A stretch of DNA of 64,000 nucleotides. Source: Burkholderia lata. Its GTDB lineage: Bacteria > Pseudomonadota > Gammaproteobacteria > Burkholderiales > Burkholderiaceae. The stretch spans positions 2,294,001-2,358,000 of the forward strand of contig NC_007510.1 in the NCBI RefSeq assembly GCF_000012945.1. The letters are read 5' to 3'. Under the pieces are notes generated by a model. That model ran no database searches. It saw only the letters and a program-made list of their open reading frames with translations, and had not been told where the DNA came from. Each line of letters starts with the position of its first letter. Positions within the stretch are counted from its first letter, which is position 1. This document shows, piece after piece, positions 35,647-45,671 of the stretch. Both the position numbers and the translations under genes were made by a program.

Positions 35647-36612
35647 ATGGATCGATTCGACGCAATGCAGGCGTTCGCCCGCGTGGTGGAAGCCGGCAGT
35701 TTCACGAAGGCAGCCGAGACGCTGCACATGAGCCGCACCACCGTCACGCAGCTCGTACAGCAGCTCGAAGCGCGGCTGCGCGTGAAGCTGTTCAACCGTA
35801 CGACGCGCAAGGTCGTCGTCACCGCGGACGGCGCCGCGTACTACGATCGCGTCGTGCGGCTGCTGGCCGACATGGACGATGCCGAAACGAGCCTGTCCGC
35901 CGCCTCCGCATCGCCCCGGGGGCGGCTGCGCGTGGACGTGCCGAGCCCGTTCGCGCGCCTGATCCTGATCCCCGCGCTGCCCGCGTTCCATGCGCGCTAT
36001 CCGGACATCCAGCTCGACATGGGCGTGAGCGACCGCGTGGTGGACGTGATCGGCGAGAACGTCGACTGCGTCATGCGCGGCGGCGAGCCGACCGACCGCG
36101 CGCTGGTCGCGCGTCGCGTCGGCGACCTGCGGCTCGGCGTGTACGCGTCGCCGGCCTATCTCGCACGCGCCGGCATGCCGACGCATCCGGACGAGCTGGA
36201 GGACACCCACCACCGGATCGTCGGTTTTCTGTGGGCGCGCACCGGTAAGGCATTGCCCTTTGCGATGACATGCGACGGCGAGCAGGTCACCGTGCGCGGA
36301 CGCTACGTGCTTGCGGTCGACGACGGCAATGCGTACCTCGAGGCCGGCCTCGCCGGGCTGGGTATTCTGTGGCTGCCCGACTACATGGCCGGCGTGCATC
36401 GCGCTCGCGGCGAACTGGTACCGCTATTCGAGCAGTGGCAACTCGAACCGATGCCGATGTACGTCGCGTTTCCGCCGAACCGGCACGTCAGTGCGAAGCT
36501 GCGGGTGTTCGTCGACTGGGTCGCCGAGCTGATGGCGCAGCATGCGCCGGTCACGAACCGGCGGCGCCGAGTCGGCAGCTCGCGCGACACGCGCAAAACT
36601 GCCGCGACCTGA
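35647..36612 (+). CDS. LysR-type regulator
   Basis: A 321-residue LTTR of the CrgA/DhcR-like group: MDRFDAMQAFARVVEAGSFT, AAETLHMSRTTVTQLVQQLE, RTTRKVVVTADGAAYYDR. The effector region contains RLRVDVPSPFARLILIPALP and DCVMRGGEPTDRALVARRVG. The basic C-terminal tail (NRRRRVGSSRDTRK) is unusual. It is divergent from the RidA gene (starts about 150 bases apart) and convergent with allA, with a shared terminator. Confidence 0.85.
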   Translation: MDRFDAMQAFARVVEAGSFTKAAETLHMSRTTVTQLVQQLEARLRVKLFNRTTRKVVVTADGAAYYDRVVRLLADMDDAETSLSAASASPRGRLRVDVPSPFARLILIPALPAFHARYPDIQLDMGVSDRVVDVIGENVDCVMRGGEPTDRALVARRVGDLRLGVYASPAYLARAGMPTHPDELEDTHHRIVGFLWARTGKALPFAMTCDGEQVTVRGRYVLAVDDGNAYLEAGLAGLGILWLPDYMAGVHRARGELVPLFEQWQLEPMPMYVAFPPNRHVSAKLRVFVDWVAELMAQHAPVTNRRRRVGSSRDTRKTAAT

Positions 36613-36634
36613 ATCGCGCCGAATCGACCGCACA

Positions 36635-36664
36635 TAAAAAAACCCGCGCATCGTGCGCGGGTTT
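36635..36664. terminator. terminator shared by allA and the LysR gene
   Basis: AACCCGCGCA and TGCGCGGGTT arms with a short loop; the minus-strand reading has seven T, so it mainly serves the allA operon. Confidence 0.75.
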
Positions 36665-36693
36665 CGTCAGACGCTGGCAGAAACGCCAGCGAC

Positions 36694-37206
36694 TCAGGCC
36701 GTCAGCGCGTGCAGCGCCTCGTCGGTGAGCCACAGCGATTCCTGCAGGTCCTGCTCGTTCAGGTTCAGGCCGTCACCGCCCCGATCGACGACGATGAAGT
36801 CGCTGACGCCGCCCAGCGCGATCAGCGGGTGATGCCACACGCCCTTCGCATAGTTGACGCCCTGCCACCCGCTCGTCACGAACGCGCGGATCTTCGCCGG
36901 ATCGAGATCGCCAGCGGGCGCCACGACGACGAGATACGGCTGGTCGTTCAGCGGCACGAAGGCCTGGCTGCCGAGCGGGTGCCGCTCCAGCATCTTCACT
37001 TCGAACGGCAGCGTGCGCGGCTGGCCGCGGAACAGGTTGACGAGCGTGCGGCCGTCTTCATCGGTCACGTCGACTTTCGCGAGATCGTGAAAGCGGATCG
37101 TCGTGCCGAGGTTGATCGGGATCTGCTTCGCCCCTTCCGTTTCGATCACGTCGCCGAACGGCGCGAACGATTCCTTGGTCAGCGGTTCGATGGCAAGCGT
37201 CTTCAT
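36694..37206 (-). CDS. allA: ureidoglycolate lyase
   Basis: A 170-residue cupin-type All[56 protein letters not shown] and [13 protein letters not shown] with the active-site histidine. It splits ureidoglycolate into glyoxylate and urea, the last step of this pathway. Its ATG overlaps the allantoicase stop (ATGA at 37203-37206), showing translational coupling. Last gene of the operon, with a strong terminator. Confidence 0.92.
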   Translation of the reverse strand: MKTLAIEPLTKESFAPFGDVIETEGAKQIPINLGTTIRFHDLAKVDVTDEDGRTLVNLFRGQPRTLPFEVKMLERHPLGSQAFVPLNDQPYLVVVAPAGDLDPAKIRAFVTSGWQGVNYAKGVWHHPLIALGGVSDFIVVDRGGDGLNLNEQDLQESLWLTDEALHALTA

Positions 37207-38216
37207 TTGTCGAGCGTCCCCCACAGACGCAGGCGCGACACGCCGCCGTCCGGAATGATGTTCAGTCGCACGTGCGTGACGGGGCCGAGCGACGCGATGT
37301 CCTGTTCGAAGTAGTGCTGCTTGTCCATCTGCAGCTTCTGTTCGCCGAGCAGCACGGGCCAGAACATCGACTGCGTGATCAGCGAGCTGTCGGTGCCGCC
37401 CGACACGTACGCCGCCTGGATCGAGCAGCGGTCCGGGTAGTTGCCCTTGAAGAACGCGGTATCGACTTCGATCTTGCGGATCACGCCCGGCTGCGCGAGC
37501 GCGATGATCGCCCAGTCGTTGCCCGGTTCGCGGCGGCGGCGGGTTTCCCAGCCGTCGCCCATGTTCACGCCGCGGCCCGGCAGCAGCAGGTTCGACGCGA
37601 CGCCGAAGTGCTGGTTGTTCGCGGCCACCACGTAACCGCCGTTTTCCATCGCCGCGAGATCGAATTGCTCGGTCGCGCTCGCGCCGGCCCAGTCGAGCTG
37701 CGGCTGGCCGTACACGCGCAGGCGTGCAATGCCGCCATCCGGGTAGATGTTCACGCGCAGGTGCGTAAACGCGCGCGCATCGCTCGCTTCGACGTAATGA
37801 TGGCTGTTGCCCTGCAGCGTCGTCGACGGCACGATCTCGACCCACTCGGTCGCATGTGTCGGTGCGCCGTCGGCCACGAACGCGGCCTCGATCGACGCAG
37901 CCGGCGGGAAGTTGCCGGTGAAGTGGCTCGTATCGATGTCGAAGCCCTTGATCACGCCCGGGCGCGCGAGCTTGACGATGCACCAGTCGTAGCCCGTCGT
38001 GCGCTTGCGGCGCGTTTCCCAGCCGTCCATCCACTTGCCGTGGTCGTCGTACTTGCCGGGGATGAAAACGGCCGGCTCGGGGTTCAGCATCCGATCCTTC
38101 GGCGCGAAGAAATCGTCGCTGGCTTCGAGCGCCTGCGCACCGAGACGCGGGTCGGCAAGATTCACGTAGCGCCGCGTGAAGTCGGGTGCGTTGGGATCGA
38201 GAAGCGGAACAGCCAT
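37203..38216 (-). CDS. alc: allantoicase
   Basis: A 337-residue enzyme with two homologous halves, each carrying the family block GWETRRKR / GWETRRRR and a following IxxLxxPGVI..D strand ([38 protein letters not shown]). It hydrolyses allantoate to ureidoglycolate and urea. The ATG at 38216 lies 62 bases after uraD. This urea-releasing branch is used here in place of the ammonia-releasing allantoate amidohydrolase route. Confidence 0.93.
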   Translation of the reverse strand: MAVPLLDPNAPDFTRRYVNLADPRLGAQALEASDDFFAPKDRMLNPEPAVFIPGKYDDHGKWMDGWETRRKRTTGYDWCIVKLARPGVIKGFDIDTSHFTGNFPPAASIEAAFVADGAPTHATEWVEIVPSTTLQGNSHHYVEASDARAFTHLRVNIYPDGGIARLRVYGQPQLDWAGASATEQFDLAAMENGGYVVAANNQHFGVASNLLLPGRGVNMGDGWETRRRREPGNDWAIIALAQPGVIRKIEVDTAFFKGNYPDRCSIQAAYVSGGTDSSLITQSMFWPVLLGEQKLQMDKQHYFEQDIASLGPVTHVRLNIIPDGGVSRLRLWGTLDK

Positions 38217-38278
38217 GATGTTTCCTTGTTTCAGTGAGGCGATCAGGCCGCTGCGACGCAGCAGGCCGTATTGCGGTG

Positions 38279-38800
38279 TCAGGCGTCGATCAGGTCGTCG
38301 AGGCGGAAGCGCGCGATCCGGTAGATCTGGTCGAGGCTCGCCCGCAGTTCCTCCGTGCGCGAATGATTCACGCGCGACTCGAAGTTCGCGATGATGCCGT
38401 GCCGGTCGTAGCCGCGCACCGCGAGGATGAACGGGAAGCCGAACTTCTCGCGATACGTGCGGTTCAGCGTCAGCAGCTTGTCGAACTCTTCCTGCGTGCA
38501 CTGGTCGAGGCCCGCGCCGCTCTGCTCGCGCGTCGACTCGGCGGTCAGCTCGCCACGCACGGCAGCCTTGCCGGCCAGCTCCGGGTGAGCGTTGATCAGC
38601 GCGAGCTGGCGCACTTCGCCGCCCGTCTCGACCGCACCCGACATCGTCTTGTGCAGCGCGTCGATACTCGCGAACGGCCGCTCGCCCGCGGCGACTTCGG
38701 CCACCCACGGCGAATGTTCGAAGATCCCCGACAATGCCGCGACAAATGCGCTCGGCGCCATCGTGTTCAGTTGTTCCAACGTGTAGCGCATCGCCTTCAT
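38279..38800 (-). CDS. uraD: OHCU decarboxylase
   Basis: A 173-residue alpha-helical enzyme: [50 protein letters not shown] with the active His, and [14 protein letters not shown]. It makes (S)-allantoin from 2-oxo-4-hydroxy-4-carboxy-5-ureidoimidazoline. Its start overlaps the puuE stop (ATGA), so allantoinase is translated just before the enzyme that supplies its substrate. Confidence 0.92.
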   Translation of the reverse strand: MKAMRYTLEQLNTMAPSAFVAALSGIFEHSPWVAEVAAGERPFASIDALHKTMSGAVETGGEVRQLALINAHPELAGKAAVRGELTAESTREQSGAGLDQCTQEEFDKLLTLNRTYREKFGFPFILAVRGYDRHGIIANFESRVNHSRTEELRASLDQIYRIARFRLDDLIDA

Positions 38801-39750
38801 GCTTTCCCTTCGTTTCGATGATTGGGCTGATACGGATGATGTTCACGCCAGTGACGCGCGATATCGACACGGCGCGTCACCCATACGCGATCGTGCTTCT
38901 CGATGTGATCGAGGAAACGCTGCAGCCCGCGGAACCGGCCCGGCCGGCCGAGCAACCGGCAGTGCATGCCGATCGACAGCATCTTCGGCGCTTCGTCGCC
39001 TTCCGCGTACAGCACGTCGAATGCGTCGCGCAGGTAGTCGAAGAAGTGATCGCCGGTGTTGAAGCCCTGCGGCGTCGCGAAGCGCATGTCGTTCGTGTCG
39101 AGCGTGTACGGCACGATCAGCTGCGGCGATTTCTTGCCGCCGGAGACTTCGACGTCCATCCAGAACGGCAGGTCGTCGCCGTAGTTGTCGGAGTCGTACA
39201 GGAAACCGCCGTATTCCGCGACGAGGCGGTGCGTATTGGGGCTGTCGCGGCCGGTGTACCAGCCGAGCGGGCGCTCGCCCGTCACACGCTCGATCGCTTC
39301 CATCCCGAGGCGCATGTGCTCGGCCTCGAGCTCCGGCGTCATGCTCTGGTAGTGGATCCAGCGCCAGCCGTGGCACGCGATTTCATGGCCCAGCTCGACG
39401 AATGCGCGCGCGAGCTCCGGGTGGCGTTCGATTGCCATGCCGACGCCGAATACCGTCAGCGGCATCCCGCGCTTCTCGAATTCGCGCAGGATGCGCCACA
39501 CGCCGGCCCGCGAACCGTATTCGTAGATCGACTCCATGCTCATGTGGCGGTCGGGATACGCGGCCGCGCCGACGATTTCCGACAGGAACTGCTCGGAGCC
39601 CGGATCGCCATGCAGCACGCAGTTCTCACCGCCCTCCTCGTAGTTCAGCACGAATTGCACGGCGACGCGGGCACGCCCCGGCCAGTTCGCCTGAACGGGA
39701 TGGCGGCCGTAGCCGATCAGGTCGCGAGGATAGTTGGGATCGAGTGACAT
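38797..39750 (-). CDS. puuE: allantoinase PuuE (polysaccharide deacetylase family)
   Basis: A 317-residue NodB-fold enzyme: [53 protein letters not shown] and [14 protein letters not shown]. PuuE is the metal-independent allantoinase found with PuuD-type and UraD genes; it opens allantoin to allantoate. The ATG at 39750 is the first codon of the puuE-uraD-alc-allA operon. Full length. Confidence 0.92.
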   Translation of the reverse strand: MSLDPNYPRDLIGYGRHPVQANWPGRARVAVQFVLNYEEGGENCVLHGDPGSEQFLSEIVGAAAYPDRHMSMESIYEYGSRAGVWRILREFEKRGMPLTVFGVGMAIERHPELARAFVELGHEIACHGWRWIHYQSMTPELEAEHMRLGMEAIERVTGERPLGWYTGRDSPNTHRLVAEYGGFLYDSDNYGDDLPFWMDVEVSGGKKSPQLIVPYTLDTNDMRFATPQGFNTGDHFFDYLRDAFDVLYAEGDEAPKMLSIGMHCRLLGRPGRFRGLQRFLDHIEKHDRVWVTRRVDIARHWREHHPYQPNHRNEGKA

Positions 39751-39898
39751 GGTTCGAAGTGCGGCGAAAGCTCGCTGAAATAATGGGTTCGCATCGACTG
39801 CGCGGGTGCCGGAGGCCGGCTGCGCAAGCCGATGCGATGACGGCCCAGTGTAGCGAAAACGTTCATACGCGCCCATACAGCGACGCAGATAGTGCGTG

Positions 39899-40690
39899 TC
39901 AGACGGTGTGTATGTGCGGTTGCGGCAAATTCGGGACCGGTTCCGCCTCATCCCCGTCCGGCGGGCTGAAGCGGGCGAACGCGCCGTCGTAGCGCTTCGG
40001 CAGCGGCCGCGCGTAGTCGCCGCGCTTCGCGGTCGCGAGGCGCAGCGCGACGAGCGCCTCGGCCCATTTGACGGCCGCGGTGACGCCCTCGACCACCGGC
40101 GCGCCGATCTGCTGCTCGATCTCGTGCGCGAACTCGGCCATCCCCGCACAACCAAGCACGATCGCGTCGGCGCCGTCCTCGTCGAGCGCGCGCCGGCATT
40201 CGTCGACGATGATCCGGCGCGCGGCCGAGCCCGGCCGGTCGAGCTCGAGCACCGCGACGTCGGTCGCGCGCACGTTGCGGCAGAACCGCTTCATCCCGTA
40301 GCGCTCGGCGAGGTGCCATGCCATCCCGCAGGTGCGCGCGAGCGTCGTGACGACCGAGAAGCCCGGCGCGAGCACGCTCGCCGCATGCATCGCGGCCTCG
40401 GCGATGCCGATCACCGGCCCGCGTGCGAGCTCGCGCGCCGCGTAGAGGCCGGGATCGCCGAAGCACGCGATCACGTACGCGTCGCAGCCGTCGCGCTCGC
40501 CCTGCACGATCTCGGCGAGCAGCCCCGGCGTCGCGAGCGCCTCGTCGTAATACCCTTCGATCGACGGCGGCCCCATCGGCGGGCTCACCGCCACGATTTC
40601 CGTGCCGGCGGCCGCGACCTCGCGCGCGCAGCGGCCCATCGCGTCGGTCATCCGCTGCGTCGTATTCGGATTGATCAGTCGAATCTTCAT
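39899..40690 (-). CDS. allantoin/hydantoin racemase (Asp/Glu racemase family)
   Basis: A 263-residue racemase with MKIRLINPNTTQRMTDAM at the start and the two cysteines of the cofactor-independent mechanism in VIACFGDPGLY and IVLGCAGMAEF. In this context it should interconvert (R)- and (S)-allantoin so that the stereospecific allantoinase can use both. It starts 10 bases after the NCS1 transporter stop, so the two form a unit. Confidence 0.85.
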   Translation of the reverse strand: MKIRLINPNTTQRMTDAMGRCAREVAAAGTEIVAVSPPMGPPSIEGYYDEALATPGLLAEIVQGERDGCDAYVIACFGDPGLYAARELARGPVIGIAEAAMHAASVLAPGFSVVTTLARTCGMAWHLAERYGMKRFCRNVRATDVAVLELDRPGSAARRIIVDECRRALDEDGADAIVLGCAGMAEFAHEIEQQIGAPVVEGVTAAVKWAEALVALRLATAKRGDYARPLPKRYDGAFARFSPPDGDEAEPVPNLPQPHIHTV

Positions 40691-40700
40691 CGCACGCTCC

Positions 40701-42185
40701 TCAGGCCTTCGTGCTCACGAGCAGCCGGTAGAAGACGAAGCCGAGCCCCGCGCCGATGAACCACGAGAAGTTCGCGACGCCCTGCCAGCCCGGCATCATC
40801 ACGCAGACGATCGCGATCACCGCGGCCGGCAACAGCGCGGCAAGCGCGCGGCGGTTCACGCCGCCCGTGTACCAGTACGTGCCGCTTTCCGACATCGTGT
40901 ACAGGTCGTCGCGCACGAGCCGGCCGCGCTTGACGAGGTAGAAGTCGGCGATCAGCACGCCGTACAGCGGGCCGATGAACGCGCCGAGCACGTCGAGCGT
41001 GTAGTGGATCACAGCCGGATTGTTGAACAGGTTCCACGGCGTGATGAAGATCGACGCGACGGCCGCGAGCATCCCGCCCGCGCGCCAGCTGATCAGGCGC
41101 GGTGCGACGTTCGAGAAGTCGAACGCGGGCGACACGAAGTTCGCGACGATGTTGATGCCGATCGTCGCGATCGTGAACGTCAGCGCGCCGAGGATCACCG
41201 CGGTCGGATGGTCGATGCGGCCGACCGTCTCGACCGGATCGGTGATGAGTTCGCCGAACACCGGCAACGTCGCGGCCGTCGTGATCACCGTGACGAGCGA
41301 GAACGCGAGGAAGTTGACCGGCAGCCCCCAGAAATTGCCGCGCTTCACTTCGCCGAACGAGCGGCAGTAGCGCGAGAAATCGCCGAAATTCAGCATCGGC
41401 CCGGAGAAGTACGACACGACTAGCGACACGGCCGTGATCATCACCGGAATCACTTCCGCGCCGTGGTATTTCACGCCGCCGAGGTTGATGCCGATGTTGC
41501 GCCAGCCCGCGCGCCACACCATGTAGCCGGCGAGGATGAACATCACGACGTAGACGGCCGGCCCCGCGAAGTCGATGAACTTCTTGATCGTCTCCATCCC
41601 GTTCCAGAACACGAGCGCCTGGAGCACCCACAGCAGCATGAAGCCGGCCCAGCCGACCGCCGACAGCCCGAGGAAGCCGTAGCGATGCACGTCCGCGTAA
41701 GGCAGCCATTGCGGGAAGAATTTCAGCACGACGATCACGAGCGCGCTCGATGCGAGATAGGTCTGGATGCCGTACCACGCAATCGCGATCAGCCCGCGGA
41801 TCACGGCCGGTACGTTCGCACCGAGCACGCCGAACGTCGCGCGGCACGCAACCGGATACGGCACGCCGACCTGCTGGCTCGGCCGCGCGATCAGGTTGCA
41901 CAGCAGGTTCACAAAGCCGATCCCGACGATCAGCGCGATCAGCACCTGCCAGCTCGTCAGCCCGAGCGCGAACAGGCTGCCCGCGAACACGTAGCCACCG
42001 ACGCTGTGCACGTCCGACATCCAGAACGCGAAGATATTGTATGAACCCCAAGTCTGATTTTTCAGGGGTGCCAAATCTTCGTTGTACAGACGTTCGCTAT
42101 AACCATTCGGCAGTGCCGGGTCGCCGCCCTCGCCGCCTTCTTCTGCCGGATAGGCGCTGTCGTGCGCCACACTGAACTGAGCCAT
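40701..42185 (-). CDS. NCS1-family purine/allantoin transporter
   Basis: A 494-residue permease with twelve predicted membrane helices. NCS1 hallmarks are NEDLAPLKNQTWGSYNIFAFW near the N-terminus, NLIARPSQQVGVPYPVACRATFG (substrate-site region, read in parts) and PMLNFGDFSRYCRS. Family members import allantoin, uracil, hydantoins or purines with Na+ or H+. Position in front of the racemase makes allantoin or hydantoin the likely substrate. The ATG at 42185 has AAGGAG upstream. Confidence 0.88.
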   Translation of the reverse strand: MAQFSVAHDSAYPAEEGGEGGDPALPNGYSERLYNEDLAPLKNQTWGSYNIFAFWMSDVHSVGGYVFAGSLFALGLTSWQVLIALIVGIGFVNLLCNLIARPSQQVGVPYPVACRATFGVLGANVPAVIRGLIAIAWYGIQTYLASSALVIVVLKFFPQWLPYADVHRYGFLGLSAVGWAGFMLLWVLQALVFWNGMETIKKFIDFAGPAVYVVMFILAGYMVWRAGWRNIGINLGGVKYHGAEVIPVMITAVSLVVSYFSGPMLNFGDFSRYCRSFGEVKRGNFWGLPVNFLAFSLVTVITTAATLPVFGELITDPVETVGRIDHPTAVILGALTFTIATIGINIVANFVSPAFDFSNVAPRLISWRAGGMLAAVASIFITPWNLFNNPAVIHYTLDVLGAFIGPLYGVLIADFYLVKRGRLVRDDLYTMSESGTYWYTGGVNRRALAALLPAAVIAIVCVMMPGWQGVANFSWFIGAGLGFVFYRLLVSTKA

Positions 42186-42335
42186 GACTTCTCCTTGACG
42201 CGGCCGGGCGGCCGCTCCACCGTCATCGATATCGCTCCGGATCGACGCCCGGAGTCGGACCAGCGGCCCGCGGCAAACGCCGCGGGCCTGCATTTCGCTC
42301 GTTCTTGTGGCGCGCGGCCGGGTTCGCGTCGCCGC

Positions 42336-43040
42336 TCAGGCGCCGCCGAACACTTCGCGCAAATCGACCTGCCCTTGTGCGGGCCGGTCCAGCATCTTCA
42401 GTTCGACATGCTGCAGGTGGTGCGCCATCAGCGTCACCGCCCGCTTCGGATCGCCCGCCTCCAGCGCGCCGAGGATCTCGTCGTGGTCGTCGCACGAGCA
42501 CGGGCTGCGGCCGTGCGACTCGTACAGCGCGGACATCAGCGTCGAGCGTGCGACGAGCCCGTCGAGGCACTCGCTGAGCGTCGCATTGCCCATCAGCGTG
42601 GCGAGCGTCGTATGGAATTCGCCCGACAGGCGGATCCAGGCCGCGAAGTCCTGCCGCTGGAACGCCTTGCGTTCCTTCTCGATCAGCGAGGCGACGCCCT
42701 TCAGCCGCTTCGCGCCGGGCCCGGTCGCGAGCCGCTCAACCACGGCGAGCTCGATGATCCGGCGCATCTCGAACACCTCGTGCACGTCCTGCAGCGTCGG
42801 ACTCGCGACGAACGCGCCACGGTTCGGCTCGAGATCGACGAGCTTGTCGGTCGCGAGCTGCGCGAGCGCCTGGCGGATCGCCCCGCGCTTCACATTGAAC
42901 ACGTCGCAGAGCTGCGCCTCCGTCAGCTTCGCGCCCGGCGCGAGCCGATGCTCGAGGATCGCCGTGCGGATCCGCTCGGCGATCGCTTCGGGGCTGGCTG
43001 CACCGGACGGGTGGGATTCGGGCTCGTTCATGATCGGCAT
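42336..43040 (-). CDS. GntR-family regulator, FCD (FadR) type
   Basis: A 234-residue regulator with winged helix IAERIRTAILEHRLAPGAKL, LCDVFNVKRGAIRQALAQLA and an FCD effector domain whose metal ligands fit VHEVFEMRRIIE, FHTTLATLMGN and HH near LMAHHLQHVEL. It is upstream of and codirectional with the NCS1 transporter and is the likely repressor of the allantoin genes. The ATG at 43040 (MPIMNEPES) could also be 43031. Confidence 0.88.
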   Translation of the reverse strand: MPIMNEPESHPSGAASPEAIAERIRTAILEHRLAPGAKLTEAQLCDVFNVKRGAIRQALAQLATDKLVDLEPNRGAFVASPTLQDVHEVFEMRRIIELAVVERLATGPGAKRLKGVASLIEKERKAFQRQDFAAWIRLSGEFHTTLATLMGNATLSECLDGLVARSTLMSALYESHGRSPCSCDDHDEILGALEAGDPKRAVTLMAHHLQHVELKMLDRPAQGQVDLREVFGGA

Positions 43041-43075
43041 CGTGTGATGATCCTCATCCTAGGGCGGACATAAAG

Positions 43076-43087
43076 ATTGTCAACAAT
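43076..43087. promoter_or_regulatory. GntR-type operator 1
   Basis: ATTGT-CA-ACAAT, perfect five-base arms, 36 bases upstream of the GntR start. It matches the half-sites of the second palindrome at 43218. Confidence 0.5.
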
Positions 43088-43217
43088 TCTTTTCCGGTAT
43101 TGCGCACAATCGGCGTGCATCGATGCGACCCCGTTCGGTGCACGATGCGTCGAATCCATGCATGACAAGGCTGAGGCGTATGGCTGAGGCCATTCTCGTC
43201 GTATACCCTCCCGGCCA

Positions 43218-43231
43218 TTTTGTTGACAAAA
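43218..43231. promoter_or_regulatory. GntR-type operator 2
   Basis: TTTTGT-TG-ACAAAA, perfect six-base arms sharing the TTGT-N2-ACAA core with the palindrome at 43076. The two are 142 bases apart centre to centre, suggesting autoregulation by FCD-GntR, possibly with looping. Confidence 0.5.
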
Positions 43232-43305
43232 CTGGTGCAAGATCTGGCGCAGACCCTGTTTGCGTCGACAAAAAATATAGACCGTTAGTTGCGTGTTTAC
43301 ATAAA

Positions 43306-43329
43306 GAAAAAGGCGGGAAACCCGCCTTT
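43306..43329 (-). terminator. terminator of ldcA
   Basis: AAAGGCGGG and CCCGCCTTT around AAA; on the minus strand it ends in TTTTTCTTTAT. It lies directly after the ldcA stop. Confidence 0.8.
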
Positions 43330-43347
43330 CGACCGACTGCGTCAGCC

Positions 43348-44286
43348 TCATCCGAGGTGCGGATAGTCCGACAAAGTGAGGCGGAAACCATGCGCGTTCG
43401 CGACCAGTTGCGCCTGCGCGCCGAACGGCAGCGTCAGCAGATCGGGCACGTGGCCGAACTGGAGCCCCGTCACGACCGGGATGCCGACCACCTCACGCAC
43501 CTGGTCGATCATCGCCTGCATGTCGTAGCCGTTGTCGTACTCGAACGGCCGCGCGCCGGTGAACTGGCCGAGCACGAGCGCCTGCTGGCGCGCGAGCAGC
43601 CCCGACAGGTGCAGTTGGTAGATCATCCGTTCGATCCGGAACGGCTGCTCGTTCACGTCCTCGATGAACAGGATGCCGCCTTCGATGTCGGGCATGTACG
43701 GCGTGCCGACCAGCGACGTGAGGATCGCCAGGTTGCCGCCCCACAGCGTGCCCGTCACGTTCACGCTCTGCACTTGCGGCGCTTCGGCGATGATCGTCGT
43801 GCTCGGCTGCGTCAGCGTCTGCCAGAAGTGCTGCATCGTGAAATCGCTCGGCGTTTCCGCGCCGAAGTCGGCGGACAGCATCGGGCCGCCGAACGTCTTG
43901 ATGCGCGCCTTCGCGTACAGCGCGAGCTGGAGCGCCGTGAAGTCGCTGTGGCCGACGAGCGCGACCGGCTGGTCGCGGAGCCTGCGCTCGAGCCCGCGAT
44001 AGTCGAGCCCGTGCAGGATGCGCGCGGCGCCGTAGCCGCCGCGCACCGCGAGCGCGATGTCCGGCAGCGGCCGCTCGGGATCGGCAAGGCGGTTCAGGTC
44101 GCCTGCCCGCTCGCCGTCGGTGCCGCCGAACCGCTGGAAGCGCCGCTGCGTCGCTTCGATGTTCTCGATGCGGTGCTGTGCGGTGCTGAGGCGTTCGAGC
44201 GCGCGATTGATTGCGTCCGGGTCGTGCGGATAGCCGGACGGCGCAAGCAGGCGGATGGTGTAGGACGCAGCGGGCTGGAAGGACAT
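43348..44286 (-). CDS. ldcA: muramoyltetrapeptide LD-carboxypeptidase
   Basis: A 312-residue S66 peptidase. Nucleophile Ser114 is in VGHSDFTALQ, with the acidic residue in GILFIEDVNEQPF and the histidine in GLQFGHVPDLL; RGGYGAARIL is the family's N-terminal signature. It trims the terminal D-Ala from murein tetrapeptides during recycling in the cytosol. It has its own terminator. Confidence 0.9.
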   Translation of the reverse strand: MSFQPAASYTIRLLAPSGYPHDPDAINRALERLSTAQHRIENIEATQRRFQRFGGTDGERAGDLNRLADPERPLPDIALAVRGGYGAARILHGLDYRGLERRLRDQPVALVGHSDFTALQLALYAKARIKTFGGPMLSADFGAETPSDFTMQHFWQTLTQPSTTIIAEAPQVQSVNVTGTLWGGNLAILTSLVGTPYMPDIEGGILFIEDVNEQPFRIERMIYQLHLSGLLARQQALVLGQFTGARPFEYDNGYDMQAMIDQVREVVGIPVVTGLQFGHVPDLLTLPFGAQAQLVANAHGFRLTLSDYPHLG

Positions 44287-44397
44287 GGCGAAGAGAGGTG
44301 TCGGGTCGTCAAACCTGCTTAGAGGGTCCGAACCGTCTCCGGTTCACGGAACCGTGCGCGCCCCGCTCGCACCGTGCGACGGGCGCGGCGGACGCGC

Positions 44398-45392
<995 letters not shown>

Positions 45393-45671
45393 CAGTCAAT
45401 CGGAACAATGCGGCAGGCCGAATTCTAGCAGGGTGACGCGGGTATGACAGGCCCTTCGAATATATGCTCGATATTGCGTTTTTTAGGGGCCGAATCGCGA
45501 CGCATGCGTGCCGATCGGTCTCATTTGCCGCTCTGCTGCGCCGCAGCGGGCTGCGGGCCGTTCGGACACCACCTAACGCGCACGGTGTCGGGCCCTGTTT
45601 TTTTCTTCTGCAGCGCGGACCAAACCGCGCCGATCCGGTGAAACGGAAGCCGCCCCACCTCCGTCGCCGGG

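Larger units (their letters stand above)
43041..43347. other. intergenic region upstream of the FCD-GntR gene
   Basis: The 307 bases hold the GntR promoter, two operator-like palindromes and the ldcA terminator. The stretch 43230-43310 is AT-rich (for example AAAAAATATAGACCGTTAGTT). No gene is supported. Confidence 0.5.
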
